DNA of 64,000 bases from Granulosicoccus sp045106195 (GTDB lineage Bacteria > Pseudomonadota > Gammaproteobacteria > Granulosicoccales > Granulosicoccaceae). Each line of letters opens with the position of its first letter. The first letter of the stretch is position 1. The notes beneath the pieces were generated by a model, which saw only the letters and a program-made list of their open reading frames with translations, searched no databases and had not been told where the DNA came from. The DNA lies in NCBI GenBank assembly GCA_045106195.1, contig JBGCEH010000014.1, forward strand, positions 1 to 64,000, in the 5' to 3' direction. Both the position numbers and the translations under genes were made by a program. This document shows positions 16,994 to 26,779 of the stretch, piece by piece.

Positions 16994-19147
16994 ATGATTA
17001 GTAAGTTTTGGGTGACAGGGTGCAATGTGTTGATCGCCGGCGCCCTTATTCTGGCGATGAATTCAGCGACTGCCCTTGCTCAGGAAACCACAGATGATGC
17101 ACTTGGGACCAAACCCGGTTCCGGGCGCATCAGTGTACCGTTGTCAGGGCGTGGTCAGGTGGAGCGCAACCCCAATCTAAGCGTAACGCCGAATACGCTG
17201 GAATTCGAGATGGTCGAAGTGGGTAGTTCAGATACTCAGGTAATCACTATTTCGCATAGCGGCAACCAGAACGCTGAACCTGTCATGATCGGCGACACCA
17301 TGTACTTCGGTCAGAATGCGGACGAATTCAATTCGACGGATTTCATCGGGCAGCGGATACTGTACCCCGGCGAATCAATCGATGTGTCGATAACACTCAC
17401 GCCGCTATTGCCTGGCAAGAAGTCTGCGGGGATGAGGTTGTCGATCGTTGACGCCACATCGCCCTATGTATTGCTTTTCAGTGGTCAGGCGCGCTTCCCA
17501 TTGACATCCGATCTGAGCGTTTCGGATGAGATTGTCAATTTCGGTCAGATGCTTCAGAACACCGCCTCCAGCGCAAGCTTTACAGTGAAAAACGAAGGTG
17601 AGCCGGATGCACCTGTGATTAATGTTTCAGCCATTCAGCTCAGCGGGATCAACGCTAACGTTTTCTCAAGTGATTTTCAGCCCCAGACCTTACTCCCGGG
17701 TGAGGATCTGGAGATAACCTGGACTCTCGATACCGATACACCCGGTATCAAGTCAGCGACTGCTGAGATCTTCCATGATGGCAACAACGGCGCCTTGCGG
17801 GTTGCTCTTGAAGCGACAGTGAATGAGCCACAGGCTGTGCCTGTTAACTTTTCGGTTAGCACACTAAGCGCACCGATTGATTTGCAGAAACCAACGACGT
17901 TGCAGTTTGGACCTGATGGCAAGCTTTACGTTGGTGAGATGGATGGACCTATTCATATTTTCGATGTTCAGCGTAACGGGCCAAACAACTATTCTGCCAC
18001 GCTGGATGAAACAATCAACCTGATCAAGAACGTTGACAACCATAATGATGACGGCACACCGAGCTCACTCAATACACGTCTGATGACAGGGATTCATGTG
18101 ACGGGTAGTGCCGCTAATCCTGTTATCTATGCTGCATCCAGTGATCCGCGTCAGGCTGCCGGACCGTCCGGGACCGACTCCAATCTGGATACCAATTCGG
18201 GGATATTGCACAAGTTGACTAAAAACGATAACAACTGGACGAAGCTTGATCTGGTGCGCGGTCTGCCACGTTCTGAAGAAAATCATGTCGCCAATGGTCT
18301 GGTGTTGGTCGGTAACAACATCTATATCAATATCGGTGGTCATACCAACGAGGGCTTGCCATCCAACAACTTTGCCGAGTTACCGGAATATGCGCTCTCC
18401 GCTGCCGTTCTGGAAATCGATCTTGGCATGATCGGCAATACCACTTATGATATTCCGACGCTCGATGGACCGGCTGACAATTTTGATCCTTTTGGCGGAC
18501 ATGATGGTCTTAATCAGGCGATGCTGGTGGAGAACGGTCCTATTGAAATATTTACCACGGGGCTACGCAATGCCTATGACATTGTCTATACCGAAGCCGG
18601 TCGGTTCTACGTATGGGACAACGGTCCGAATACGGGCTGGGGCGGCAAGCCTGCGGCCAACTGTCTTAACAACATTGATGATGGTGGTAACAAGAGTGAG
18701 GATGGCCTGCATCTGATCACGCGCGGCTACTATGCAGGACACCCCAATCCTACCCGGGGTAATAAAGCCAATACGTTCGGTGGTCAGTCGCCAATAGAGG
18801 GTCCTGCCAATCCGGAGGAGTGTGAGTATCAGGTACCGGGTCCGGCCAGTGGAGCGCTCACGACCAACAACCCATCAACCAATGGTCTGGATGAATACAC
18901 CGCCAGTAATTTTGGTGGTGCCATGAAGAATGATTTGATTGCCGTTGCATTCAACAAGAACATATTTCGCGTTCAACTCAACAACCTGGGTAATCAGGTG
19001 ACGTCCAAGTCAGTGCTTGAGGGTAATGTGGGTAAAACCCCTCTGGACGTGACTACACAGGGCGACAATGAAGTTTTTCCCGGAACAATCTGGGTGGCTG
19101 ACCACAACGACAACGAGCTTATTGTGCTTGAGCCCGCCGACTACTAG
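16994..19147 (+). CDS. Secreted beta-propeller (glucose/sorbosone dehydrogenase-like) protein with N-terminal Ig-like domains
   Basis: A 717-residue exported protein. The signal peptide is residues 1-29 (cut after ALAQ or nearby). Two immunoglobulin-like domains of the choice-of-anchor-D/ASPM-SPD2-Hydin type follow: about 55-165, with PNTLEFEMVEVGSSDTQVITI, and 170-280, with VNFGQMLQNTASSASFTVKN. From about residue 290 to the end a six-bladed propeller resembles soluble PQQ-type sugar dehydrogenases (QFGPDGKLYVGEMDG, HTNEGLPSNNF, IEIFTTGLRNAYDIV). Whether PQQ is bound is not certain. No sortase or lipid anchor is seen. Next downstream is a five-heme lipoprotein, a possible electron acceptor if this is a dehydrogenase. 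Upstream, 16798-16993 shows no gene. Confidence 0.8.
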   Translation: MISKFWVTGCNVLIAGALILAMNSATALAQETTDDALGTKPGSGRISVPLSGRGQVERNPNLSVTPNTLEFEMVEVGSSDTQVITISHSGNQNAEPVMIGDTMYFGQNADEFNSTDFIGQRILYPGESIDVSITLTPLLPGKKSAGMRLSIVDATSPYVLLFSGQARFPLTSDLSVSDEIVNFGQMLQNTASSASFTVKNEGEPDAPVINVSAIQLSGINANVFSSDFQPQTLLPGEDLEITWTLDTDTPGIKSATAEIFHDGNNGALRVALEATVNEPQAVPVNFSVSTLSAPIDLQKPTTLQFGPDGKLYVGEMDGPIHIFDVQRNGPNNYSATLDETINLIKNVDNHNDDGTPSSLNTRLMTGIHVTGSAANPVIYAASSDPRQAAGPSGTDSNLDTNSGILHKLTKNDNNWTKLDLVRGLPRSEENHVANGLVLVGNNIYINIGGHTNEGLPSNNFAELPEYALSAAVLEIDLGMIGNTTYDIPTLDGPADNFDPFGGHDGLNQAMLVENGPIEIFTTGLRNAYDIVYTEAGRFYVWDNGPNTGWGGKPAANCLNNIDDGGNKSEDGLHLITRGYYAGHPNPTRGNKANTFGGQSPIEGPANPEECEYQVPGPASGALTTNNPSTNGLDEYTASNFGGAMKNDLIAVAFNKNIFRVQLNNLGNQVTSKSVLEGNVGKTPLDVTTQGDNEVFPGTIWVADHNDNELIVLEPADY

Positions 19148-19399
19148 CCGCACGACCCACTGGCACGAACTTGCCCCAGATCAGAGGCCGCTATTCTGCA
19201 AACGCCTCGCTCAGAGAACTTTGACTGTGCGCTTGATAACAGTCACGCGCTAAATTTTATTGACGTTCTTGCCGCTAATGATCTGTGGTCAACGCAGTCA
19301 GGTCTGACGATGCGCAGGGATTAGTACGAACGCAAATTTTCAATATTCCTGCCGGGCTATGCATACCGATAGTTCGGCATTCGTGAAAACACAAAAAAC

Positions 19400-21211
19400 A
19401 TGGTCAGTAGCAAGACAAGCGCTCGGTTAACAGGATCACTGTTGGTGGCAGTGTCGATGATGATTCTGTCATCGTGTGGCGGGGGTGGTTCCAGTAGCGA
19501 CCCTGTTCAGAGGACGTTTACCGAAATTGAATTGCCCAAAGCGCGTCAGTTATTGCCCAATCTGGCAGCTTACAATCCAACCTTCGAAAGTGAGCATCAT
19601 TCGGGTTCCGGACAGTGTGCCAGTTGCCATACCGATCCTGCGTCCATGAGTATTCAGGGAGAGGCGCCGGGTGAAATGCGCGATCTGTCGATTGGCACTG
19701 CCTGGGAAACCAGCGTAATGGCACAGGCAACCAGAGACCCTTACTGGCATGCTGTCGTGGCTTCAGAGCTCGATAATTTCCCTAATCTTGAAGACGAGAT
19801 CAATGACAAGTGTCTCGTATGCCATGCACCCACCGCTCATGATTTTGCACAGAAGGAAGGGCTGGATCTGCGTCTGTTTGACAAGGTAGACGAGGTAAGC
19901 GGTGTAACCCTTCAAGGGCTGTACACCATGGATGAATCCAGCGAGCTGTTCAATCATGCAATGGATGGTGTCACCTGCACACTTTGCCACCAGATGGATG
20001 GCGCAAATTTCGGTACTGAACAGAGCATGACTGGTGGGTACGTTATTGTCGGGTCACCGACAGGAAACCTGAATGATCGTCCGGCTTACGGGCAGTATGA
20101 AGATCCGGAAGTTGGCTATATGCAGACCCAGTCCAATTTCCTTCCACTACACGGACCGCATATCAGCACCTCTGAAAGCTGCGCGACGTGTCATAACCTG
20201 AACATCGAACCTGTCGATCCACAAGGCGGTGCCATTGAAGGTGTCGAGCATTTTGCGGAACAGGCCATCTATACCGAGTGGTTGAAGAGTGACTATGCGG
20301 TCGGTGGGCCGAAGGAGGCGAGTTGTCAGGCGTGTCATATGCCCGTTGTCGATAAGCCTGTTGCGATTGCTGAAGGTACGACTCTGAAGCGCCCGGATTT
20401 TGCTGAACATACCTTTCTCGGAGCAAATACCGTCATGCAGGACATGTTCAAGAATTTTGCTGAAGAGTTAGGTATCGATCCGGCTCTGGATTTTGACGCT
20501 GCCATAGAGCGCAATCGTGAATTTTTGAAAACTTCGGCAACCGTGACCCTGCTTCCGGGCCCACCTGAAAGTGGCAAACTCAACTTCGATGTGGCCATTG
20601 AAAACCACACGGGTCACAAACTGCCAGGGGGGTATCATTCACGGCGTGTGTTCCTGCATGTGCAGGTTCTGGACGCCACTAACGAGCTGGTGTTCGAGAG
20701 CGGCAAGATGAGACCGGACGGCAGCATCATTGGTGTGATAGAAGATGTCAATCCTGATACCTACGAACCACACTATGATGTCATTACTGATGAGACGCAG
20801 GTGCAGGTGTATCAGGCAATCGTCAGTGATATTAATGGGCAGAGAACGCATTCGCTGCTAGCGGGCTCGGGTTATCTGAAGGACAACCGTCTGACACCCT
20901 CCGGATTTGACAAGAATGCAATCGCTGCGGATACGACATTACCTGCATCGTTCGGTACGTTCGGACGCGCGCTTGAAGATAACGATTTCAACAGTGGAAA
21001 TGATGTCGTCAGCTATGAGATCAGCGGCCTTGGTGAGGGTGTTTTCACCGTGATTGCCGAACTGCGTTATCAGCCTCTGAGCTACGGGCATTTGCAAAAA
21101 TTGTGGACACAAGGTGACCGCGTTGATCCGATTGACATGTTCCGCACGATCTACAACGCGACCGAGCTACGTGATGAATCCATTGACACCGACACACTGA
21201 TCATGCAGTAG
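19400..21211 (+). CDS. Five-heme c-type cytochrome lipoprotein
   Basis: A 603-residue exported lipoprotein: the signal peptide ends in a lipobox (ILSSC, lipidated Cys26) followed by a Gly/Ser linker. Five CxxCH heme sites are visible at Cys73 (CASCH), Cys138 (CLVCH), Cys193 (CTLCH), Cys261 (CATCH) and Cys309 (CQACH), all in the N-terminal half. The C-terminal half (about residues 370-603) is a beta-rich region beginning at GPPESGKLNFDVAIENHTGHKLPGG without heme motifs. The layout fits multiheme c554-like families of unknown substrate. Likely in the periplasm or at the outer membrane. No Shine-Dalgarno is seen before ATG 19400. The 252-bp gap to the preceding gene has a weak inverted repeat (gactgt...acagtc) near 19,225-19,250. 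Confidence 0.85.
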   Translation: MVSSKTSARLTGSLLVAVSMMILSSCGGGGSSSDPVQRTFTEIELPKARQLLPNLAAYNPTFESEHHSGSGQCASCHTDPASMSIQGEAPGEMRDLSIGTAWETSVMAQATRDPYWHAVVASELDNFPNLEDEINDKCLVCHAPTAHDFAQKEGLDLRLFDKVDEVSGVTLQGLYTMDESSELFNHAMDGVTCTLCHQMDGANFGTEQSMTGGYVIVGSPTGNLNDRPAYGQYEDPEVGYMQTQSNFLPLHGPHISTSESCATCHNLNIEPVDPQGGAIEGVEHFAEQAIYTEWLKSDYAVGGPKEASCQACHMPVVDKPVAIAEGTTLKRPDFAEHTFLGANTVMQDMFKNFAEELGIDPALDFDAAIERNREFLKTSATVTLLPGPPESGKLNFDVAIENHTGHKLPGGYHSRRVFLHVQVLDATNELVFESGKMRPDGSIIGVIEDVNPDTYEPHYDVITDETQVQVYQAIVSDINGQRTHSLLAGSGYLKDNRLTPSGFDKNAIAADTTLPASFGTFGRALEDNDFNSGNDVVSYEISGLGEGVFTVIAELRYQPLSYGHLQKLWTQGDRVDPIDMFRTIYNATELRDESIDTDTLIMQ

Positions 21212-21322
21212 AGCCCGTTTGAGGCAAGAGTGATCAGCTATACTCCACCCTGTAGCCGCTAACGACTGCGGGCTGAAAATGAAAAGCGGCTAAAAGACAG
21301 CCCATACGGAGATTTCAAACAC

Positions 21323-21913
21323 ATGCTAGTCCTGTTACAACTCGTACGCCGATCGCCGCACTTCGGTGCGTTGTTGTCAGTGCTGCTGCTGGGCGCGTCG
21401 CCATTGGCAAGCGCGCAGGCCACTCCGGGGCTCGAATACCGAATCGGTCCTGAGGATGTGTTGCACATTTCTGTCTGGAAAGAGGAGGACCTTGATCGAA
21501 AGGTACTGGTACGTCCGGATGGTGGAATATCATTTCCCCTGGCTGGCGATATACAGGTCTCTGGCCGCACACCCGTTGAAGTACAGGATGAAATCCGAGG
21601 TCGCTTGCAGCGATACGTACCGGACGCTGAAGTCACTGTCTCGGTTGACAAGATCTCTGGCTACACGGTTTTCGTTCTGGGAGAGGTTGATGAGCCGGGT
21701 CAATTTACATTGGGTCGTTATGTCGATGTCGTTCAGGCGTTAACGCTGGCAGGTGGATTCACACCCTATGCTAATAACCGTGATATCAGAATCCTGCGCC
21801 GTCAGGATGGGCGTGAAGTGACGTTCTCCTTCGATTTTCGGGATGTATCGCGTGGTCGTGATCTGAAGCAGAACATTATTCTGCAAAGTGGTGACGTTGT
21901 TCTTGTTCCCTGA
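21323..21913 (+). CDS. Polysaccharide export protein (Poly_export + SLBB), non-lipidated
   Basis: A 196-residue periplasmic or outer-membrane protein of the Wza/EpsA-type export family. A signal peptide (cut after PLASAQA) is followed by the Poly_export domain (YRIGPEDVLHISVWKEEDLD, VRPDGGISFPLAGDI). A soluble ligand-binding beta-grasp region follows (VFVLGEVDEPGQFTLG). Unlike Wza it is short and has no lipobox Cys, as in exosortase-linked or EpsD-like export proteins. GGAG lies 11 nt before the ATG. It is 14 bp upstream of an outer-membrane barrel gene, so the two form an operon. No glycosyltransferases or polymerases are in the window. Confidence 0.88.
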   Translation: MLVLLQLVRRSPHFGALLSVLLLGASPLASAQATPGLEYRIGPEDVLHISVWKEEDLDRKVLVRPDGGISFPLAGDIQVSGRTPVEVQDEIRGRLQRYVPDAEVTVSVDKISGYTVFVLGEVDEPGQFTLGRYVDVVQALTLAGGFTPYANNRDIRILRRQDGREVTFSFDFRDVSRGRDLKQNIILQSGDVVLVP

Positions 21914-21927
21914 GCAGGGAGAGCGTC

Positions 21928-23406
21928 ATGTCAGGTATCAGAAGTGCCGGCAAGGTTTTGGCCCTCGGGGTTTGTGTGTCAGTTTTCAGTGCCCAGGCCG
22001 TCGCTGATGTTGTGGTATTCGAGCCTTCAATAGCGCTCGACCAGCGTTTCGATGACAATTACTTTCTTAATGTAAACGGTGCTGGCTCACTGAGTGCCAC
22101 AAGGGCAATTGCTGACCTTGGCCTGAGCAGCCAGTCAGAAACGTTTGTATTGAGGGGCCTGGCACGAGTTGATTCGCTGCTGACGACCAGCTCGGAGGTC
22201 GTTGAAGAGGGCGTGGATCACAACTATATTGCCTTTCTGGATTTCACCAGACGCACTGAGCGCAGTCGATATGGTGTGAAATTCGAGCGCAAACAGGACA
22301 CGCCAAGTCGCGATATCGCGGCCGACATTAGTAATGAGGAATCACTGGCCGAAGACACGGGCCAAGTCGAGACACAGTCTCTGTTCAGTAACGTTGCCCG
22401 TAAGGAATTCAAGATAGAACCTACTTTCGAGTTCGATATCACGAGGCGCTTGCTCTTTGATGCAAAGATCAAGTGGACTGCGGTGGATCACGGAACACCC
22501 GCTGCGCAAGACGTCATCTATCAGCGCTATCGAGACTCACTGGCTCCGGGTGAGGTGCCCTTGCCCTACGATGCTGTGACCATTGAGGACGTCGGTGTAT
22601 TTACCCCCGATGGTGAGCTCGATGACTATGAAGAAGGGGAACTCGAATTGGGGTTGCGTTACAAGCTGTCGCCTGTCGTCACTCTCGGTGTAAAGGCGGG
22701 TTATAGTCGCTTTACATCAGAAGTAGAGCCAGATCCAGCCGCAATCATTCCGTTTGAAGATTTGATTGCGGATCCGCTTGTACCGGAAATACGACGCAAG
22801 CCCCGTCGCGATCTGGTTTCTACCAAGTCGACGTTCCAGCTTAGCTATGAACGATTTTTAACCCCTACATTACAGTTCGTCATTAACGGGGGTTTGTATA
22901 CCAACACGACAGACACGTCAGAAACCCTGCGTCCGGATGACTTGCCAGAGGGTCAGGGTGGGCTTGCTGGGGGTACCACAGAAAATGATGGATGGATTGC
23001 CAGTACAAGTCTGGCCTATAACACCGATTCAACGCGGTATGAAGCTCGCTTTGCCGTTGATGTTCAGCCCAGTAGCGCTGGCACTCAGGTGGAAACCAAC
23101 GAACTGACAGGATCAATGCGACGCGTGCTGTCGCCAAGGCTTGATTTTTCAATACATGGGCGAGCGTTCGAGCCTGATCGTCTTGTAGCGAGACAGAATG
23201 ATCGCTTTGCGCGCCGTTTCATCAGTTTTGAACCAAAGATCCAGTGGAAATACACACGCACTTGGACTCTGTCCGCAGCGTTCCGTTATCGTCGCCAAAA
23301 AGCGCGTACTGAGTTTATCTCGGCGGAAAGTAACGCCATACTGCTGGCTATTAAATACACACCTGCTTCAAAAGTGGGTGATGCAGAGCGAGCAAACAGG
23401 CTTTAA
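21928..23406 (+). CDS. Outer-membrane beta-barrel protein linked to polysaccharide export
   Basis: A 492-residue exported protein with a signal peptide cut near VFSAQAVADV. Many alternating amphipathic strands with aromatic girdles follow (for example GEVPLPYDAVTIEDV, GELELGLRYKLSPVVTLGVKAGYSRF, RLDFSIHGRAFEP), typical of EpsL-like or outer_membrane_beta-barrel proteins found in exopolysaccharide and exosortase loci. AGGGAGAG precedes the ATG at 21928. It follows the export protein by 14 bp and presumably works with it in secretion. The last residues (SKVGDAERANRL) extend past the final strand. Confidence 0.75.
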   Translation: MSGIRSAGKVLALGVCVSVFSAQAVADVVVFEPSIALDQRFDDNYFLNVNGAGSLSATRAIADLGLSSQSETFVLRGLARVDSLLTTSSEVVEEGVDHNYIAFLDFTRRTERSRYGVKFERKQDTPSRDIAADISNEESLAEDTGQVETQSLFSNVARKEFKIEPTFEFDITRRLLFDAKIKWTAVDHGTPAAQDVIYQRYRDSLAPGEVPLPYDAVTIEDVGVFTPDGELDDYEEGELELGLRYKLSPVVTLGVKAGYSRFTSEVEPDPAAIIPFEDLIADPLVPEIRRKPRRDLVSTKSTFQLSYERFLTPTLQFVINGGLYTNTTDTSETLRPDDLPEGQGGLAGGTTENDGWIASTSLAYNTDSTRYEARFAVDVQPSSAGTQVETNELTGSMRRVLSPRLDFSIHGRAFEPDRLVARQNDRFARRFISFEPKIQWKYTRTWTLSAAFRYRRQKARTEFISAESNAILLAIKYTPASKVGDAERANRL

Positions 23407-23802
23407 TCCACTCTCCTTCCAAGGAGGACATCTGGCCGACCCCATCCGGAACAGCGTGTCGAGCAGCCAATTCCTGACACGTACTGGATAGAACTGCCGG
23501 ATTGTACTGCCGGTATTGCCTAACTGGAAAACGTGGTCCAGCTAACACCAGGTAGCGCCATCAGCTCACAAGTAACCACCTTGAAGAGGCTTCATATTCA
23601 GTGTGCGCGGGGCAGGTCGATAGAAAGTCAGTGGTAGCGGCCGCTGTTCACATCTGACCCTGAGAGTGTTTCATGCGCTGAGACACAAGTGAAGCGAGTT
23701 GAAAACGAACCCGAAACACCTTGGCTAGGGGAGTTTGATCTCTCGGATCAACGGAGTAGATTTCAGGTAGAACGAAATTCAAGATTCTTAGAGTCAGAGG
23801 TT
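23407..23802. other. Intergenic region before chemoreceptor
   Basis: About 395 bp. It contains an imperfect inverted repeat 23627-23658 (gtcag...agcggccgct...ctgac) and a short ctcctt/aaggag palindrome near 23,420. From 23689 a GTG-started frame runs into the chemoreceptor, but those 38 codons look non-conserved. I see no gene of its own here. Confidence 0.4.
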
Positions 23803-26574
23803 ATGATGATCGGCAACAAGCTAAAAATAAGGCAAAAGCTACTGGTAGCGATCGGTTTGATTCTAGCCACCTCTTTTACGGTTGGAGGGATCGCACTTTA
23901 CGCGTTCGATCGTTTTTCACAATCGTTATCTGCGATCACGGAAAAAAGTGTCCCCTTTATGGCTCATTCAATGGAATCGAGTCAGCTGGCAATTCATATT
24001 AGCAATTTGGTGCCACGGTTGATTGGAGCCATGTCAGTACAAGAAGCTGACAGCGTGTATGAGAGCCTCAAAGCCGATACTGAAAAATTATCACAGTTGT
24101 TGTCGACAGAAGGCATTCCCGCAAACGCAACTGAGCTTGCCGAAAAGAATATTCAGGATAAGCTCAAGGCAGACATTCTGATCAACGGTTTGAATAGTCT
24201 GGTGCACGCGCGATTGTCCGAGCAACAAGCGGTTAACGAATTGTACTCCTCGTCGAAAGTGTTGCTCTTGGAGATCAATGCCAGGATTCTGGAACTCACC
24301 GATAATGCTTCATTCGAATTTGTCATTTTGTCCGAAGAACTTTTTGGTGAGAGTGGTGAGTTATTGGATGCTCTGTTGTATCAACATGTCCGTACTGCGA
24401 CAAAAGCATTGCATCTTGAAAAAGATATTATTGTCTTCTCGTTGCTTATGGCCAATATCATTTCTGATAGTGATCAGAAAGAATCATCACTCTTAAAGGA
24501 AGAGATTCTGGCCTCTATTGACAAGATACAGTCAGACTGGATGGATATTGATGAATCACAGCTTGTTAATTACACCCAGCTAGATTCACTGATGACAAGT
24601 CTCTTCGATTTCGTTCAGGCAGATATATTGGTTGATATTGACAAGCCTAACGCAATTAGTGATTTTCGAAAAAAAGCATATGTCAACGGAGTCATCAGTA
24701 GGGCCGATAATATAGTGGCGATTTTTGGTTCTGAATTTGATATCAGTTCTGCAAAAATAATTGAAACAGGCGAACAGTTGGCACTCAGCTCCGGAGAGGT
24801 GATTCCCGACCATATCAATACCGGTGTCGAGAGTCTAATGAGCTTGCTGCTTATGCGTGCAGAATTGAACACGCTTGCGGGTGTGCTTGCACAGGTTCCG
24901 CAATTGAATGACATTGCTGCACTACAACCACTGAAGGAGCGTTACACCGCATCGCGAGATTCTATTCTCGAGAGCATTGATGCAACAATTGATATCGAAG
25001 GTGTCGACGAAATCAAGCAATTGATGGAAAGGCTATTTCAATATGGAGATATCGATACCGGTCTGTTCGAAGCCAGACGCAAGGAGCTATCGCAGAGTGT
25101 CAATATTTTAGTGCTGGAAAATCAGCTCAATGTGTCAAAGGATGCTCTCACTGACCGTCTTGTAGAACAGGTACACCTTAGCCAGCAGACAGTGGCTGTT
25201 GATAGTGCAAGCGTTGCTGCACTGATTGAATCCAGTCGCATTCAGATAATCGGAGTTCTGGCGCTGAGTATCCTTATTACGGTGGTTGTCTACTGGCTTA
25301 TCATATCGAAGGATATTCTTGGTCGACTTTTGCAGGCCATTGATGCTTTGAGAACGCTTGCTAGTGGTAAATATGATGTTTCAGTAAAGATAACAGGCAG
25401 TGACGAACTGGCAGATCTTGCCAAGACGGTTGAAGTATTCAGGCAAAGTGGCCTTGATGCCAATCGCTTACAAGAGGAACGAGCCATTGCTGAGGAAAAA
25501 CGTAAAGAGCTCGAGCAGCAACAGATAGAAACGGAAAGAAAGGCTCGGTCTGAAGAAAAGCGTATGCATGAGGCCCAGCAGGCAGATGCCGAGCTTCAGC
25601 AAAAAGCTGCAGAAGAGCTGCAACAGCGGGTAGACCAGCTGCTGATAGCGGTTAGTGCTGCAGCTGAAGGAAACCTTGCCTATCCCATCAATACGTACGG
25701 TGAAGATGCGGCTGCTCAAATGGGTAACGCATTGCGGGTGCTTTTGTCCGAATTCAGTGATGGTATGTCAGGTATAAACCAGAATGCTGAGAAGCTCACG
25801 GGTGCATCAAGAATACTGTCTGAGCTGTCTTCTGACATGAAAAGCGTAGCATCGGCTAATACAGAGATTGCACGTCAGGCTTCGGAGTTAAGCATCGATG
25901 TTGAATCCGGGGTCAGTAGTGTTGCCGGGGCTACAGAGCAACTGAGTTCCTCGATCAAGGAGATCGCACGCAACACCACAGAAGCTGAAACTGTGGCAAA
26001 AGATGCTGTCAAGCTGGCCGGTGATGCAGATACCACCGTAAGGCAGTTGGCAGAGAGTAGCCTGGGCATAGGCAATGTCATCAAGGTAATCACATCGATT
26101 GCAGAGCAAACCAATCTACTTGCGCTGAATGCCACGATTGAAGCAGCGCGTGCAGGTGAAAGTGGCAAAGGCTTTGCGGTTGTCGCCAATGAGGTGAAGG
26201 AGCTGGCTAAAGAGACTGCAAAGGCGACTGAGCAGATTGAATACAGAATCAACGATATTCAATCTGATACTAAATCAGCGGTGAATTCCATTGATTCCAT
26301 CAGTTCGATTATTGGCAAAATCAGCACGATACAGTCAACGGTTGCCGTAGCCATTGACGAGCAATCCAGCGTAACTCAAGAAATCAATCGAGCCATAGTC
26401 AAAGCCTCTAATGGGAGTCAAGCTATTTCCGGATTGATAGAAGAAGTTGCTGAAAAGGCATCATCGAATGAGAAAACGTCTATGCATGTCAGTGCCTCGG
26501 CTGGTGAGCTATCGGAGATGGCGATGGAGCTTAGTGGCCTGGTTGCGCGTTACTCCCCTGACGGGGCTAAGTAG
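23803..26574 (+). CDS. Methyl-accepting chemotaxis protein with large helical sensor domain
   Basis: Transmembrane chemoreceptor, 923 residues from ATG 23803. The start is chosen because AGAGG lies just upstream and the protein then opens with a short cytoplasmic head and TM1 (residues 13-35). A periplasmic, wholly helical region of about 445 residues follows, resembling the helical bimodular/TorS-like sensor type. Then come TM2 (about 482-504), a HAMP domain and an unusual Glu/Gln/Lys-rich coiled coil (about 557-615). The signalling hairpin has the tip EQTNLLALNATIEAARAGESGKGFAV (shown here only as a landmark near residue 767). There is no histidine-kinase domain and no CheB/CheR docking peptide at the C-terminus (ends YSPDGAK). 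The gene looks AT-richer than its neighbours. The next gene encodes a periplasmic binding protein, a possible partner. Confidence 0.92.
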   Translation: MMIGNKLKIRQKLLVAIGLILATSFTVGGIALYAFDRFSQSLSAITEKSVPFMAHSMESSQLAIHISNLVPRLIGAMSVQEADSVYESLKADTEKLSQLLSTEGIPANATELAEKNIQDKLKADILINGLNSLVHARLSEQQAVNELYSSSKVLLLEINARILELTDNASFEFVILSEELFGESGELLDALLYQHVRTATKALHLEKDIIVFSLLMANIISDSDQKESSLLKEEILASIDKIQSDWMDIDESQLVNYTQLDSLMTSLFDFVQADILVDIDKPNAISDFRKKAYVNGVISRADNIVAIFGSEFDISSAKIIETGEQLALSSGEVIPDHINTGVESLMSLLLMRAELNTLAGVLAQVPQLNDIAALQPLKERYTASRDSILESIDATIDIEGVDEIKQLMERLFQYGDIDTGLFEARRKELSQSVNILVLENQLNVSKDALTDRLVEQVHLSQQTVAVDSASVAALIESSRIQIIGVLALSILITVVVYWLIISKDILGRLLQAIDALRTLASGKYDVSVKITGSDELADLAKTVEVFRQSGLDANRLQEERAIAEEKRKELEQQQIETERKARSEEKRMHEAQQADAELQQKAAEELQQRVDQLLIAVSAAAEGNLAYPINTYGEDAAAQMGNALRVLLSEFSDGMSGINQNAEKLTGASRILSELSSDMKSVASANTEIARQASELSIDVESGVSSVAGATEQLSSSIKEIARNTTEAETVAKDAVKLAGDADTTVRQLAESSLGIGNVIKVITSIAEQTNLLALNATIEAARAGESGKGFAVVANEVKELAKETAKATEQIEYRINDIQSDTKSAVNSIDSISSIIGKISTIQSTVAVAIDEQSSVTQEINRAIVKASNGSQAISGLIEEVAEKASSNEKTSMHVSASAGELSEMAMELSGLVARYSPDGAK

Positions 26575-26779
26575 TTGTCTGGTACGTCCGCCTGAATTGA
26601 TGAAGGGATGTGAAGGCATTGCAGCTAGTTGCCTGCAATTTACCGTATTCATGAAGGGGTGGAACGCTGTTTTAACTGGTTGAGTGAACTGCTAGTTAAG
26701 TGACATAAAACCTGTTCAAGTACAAGCTGTAGGACGTCGATAGTCCAAACACAACAACACGATTCCGAGAAACATTGAT

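Noticed and set aside
23803..26574. TorS-like hybrid sensor kinase
   Set aside because: The sensor region is similar in style, but the output is a chemoreceptor signalling hairpin; no HisKA, ATPase or receiver domain exists.
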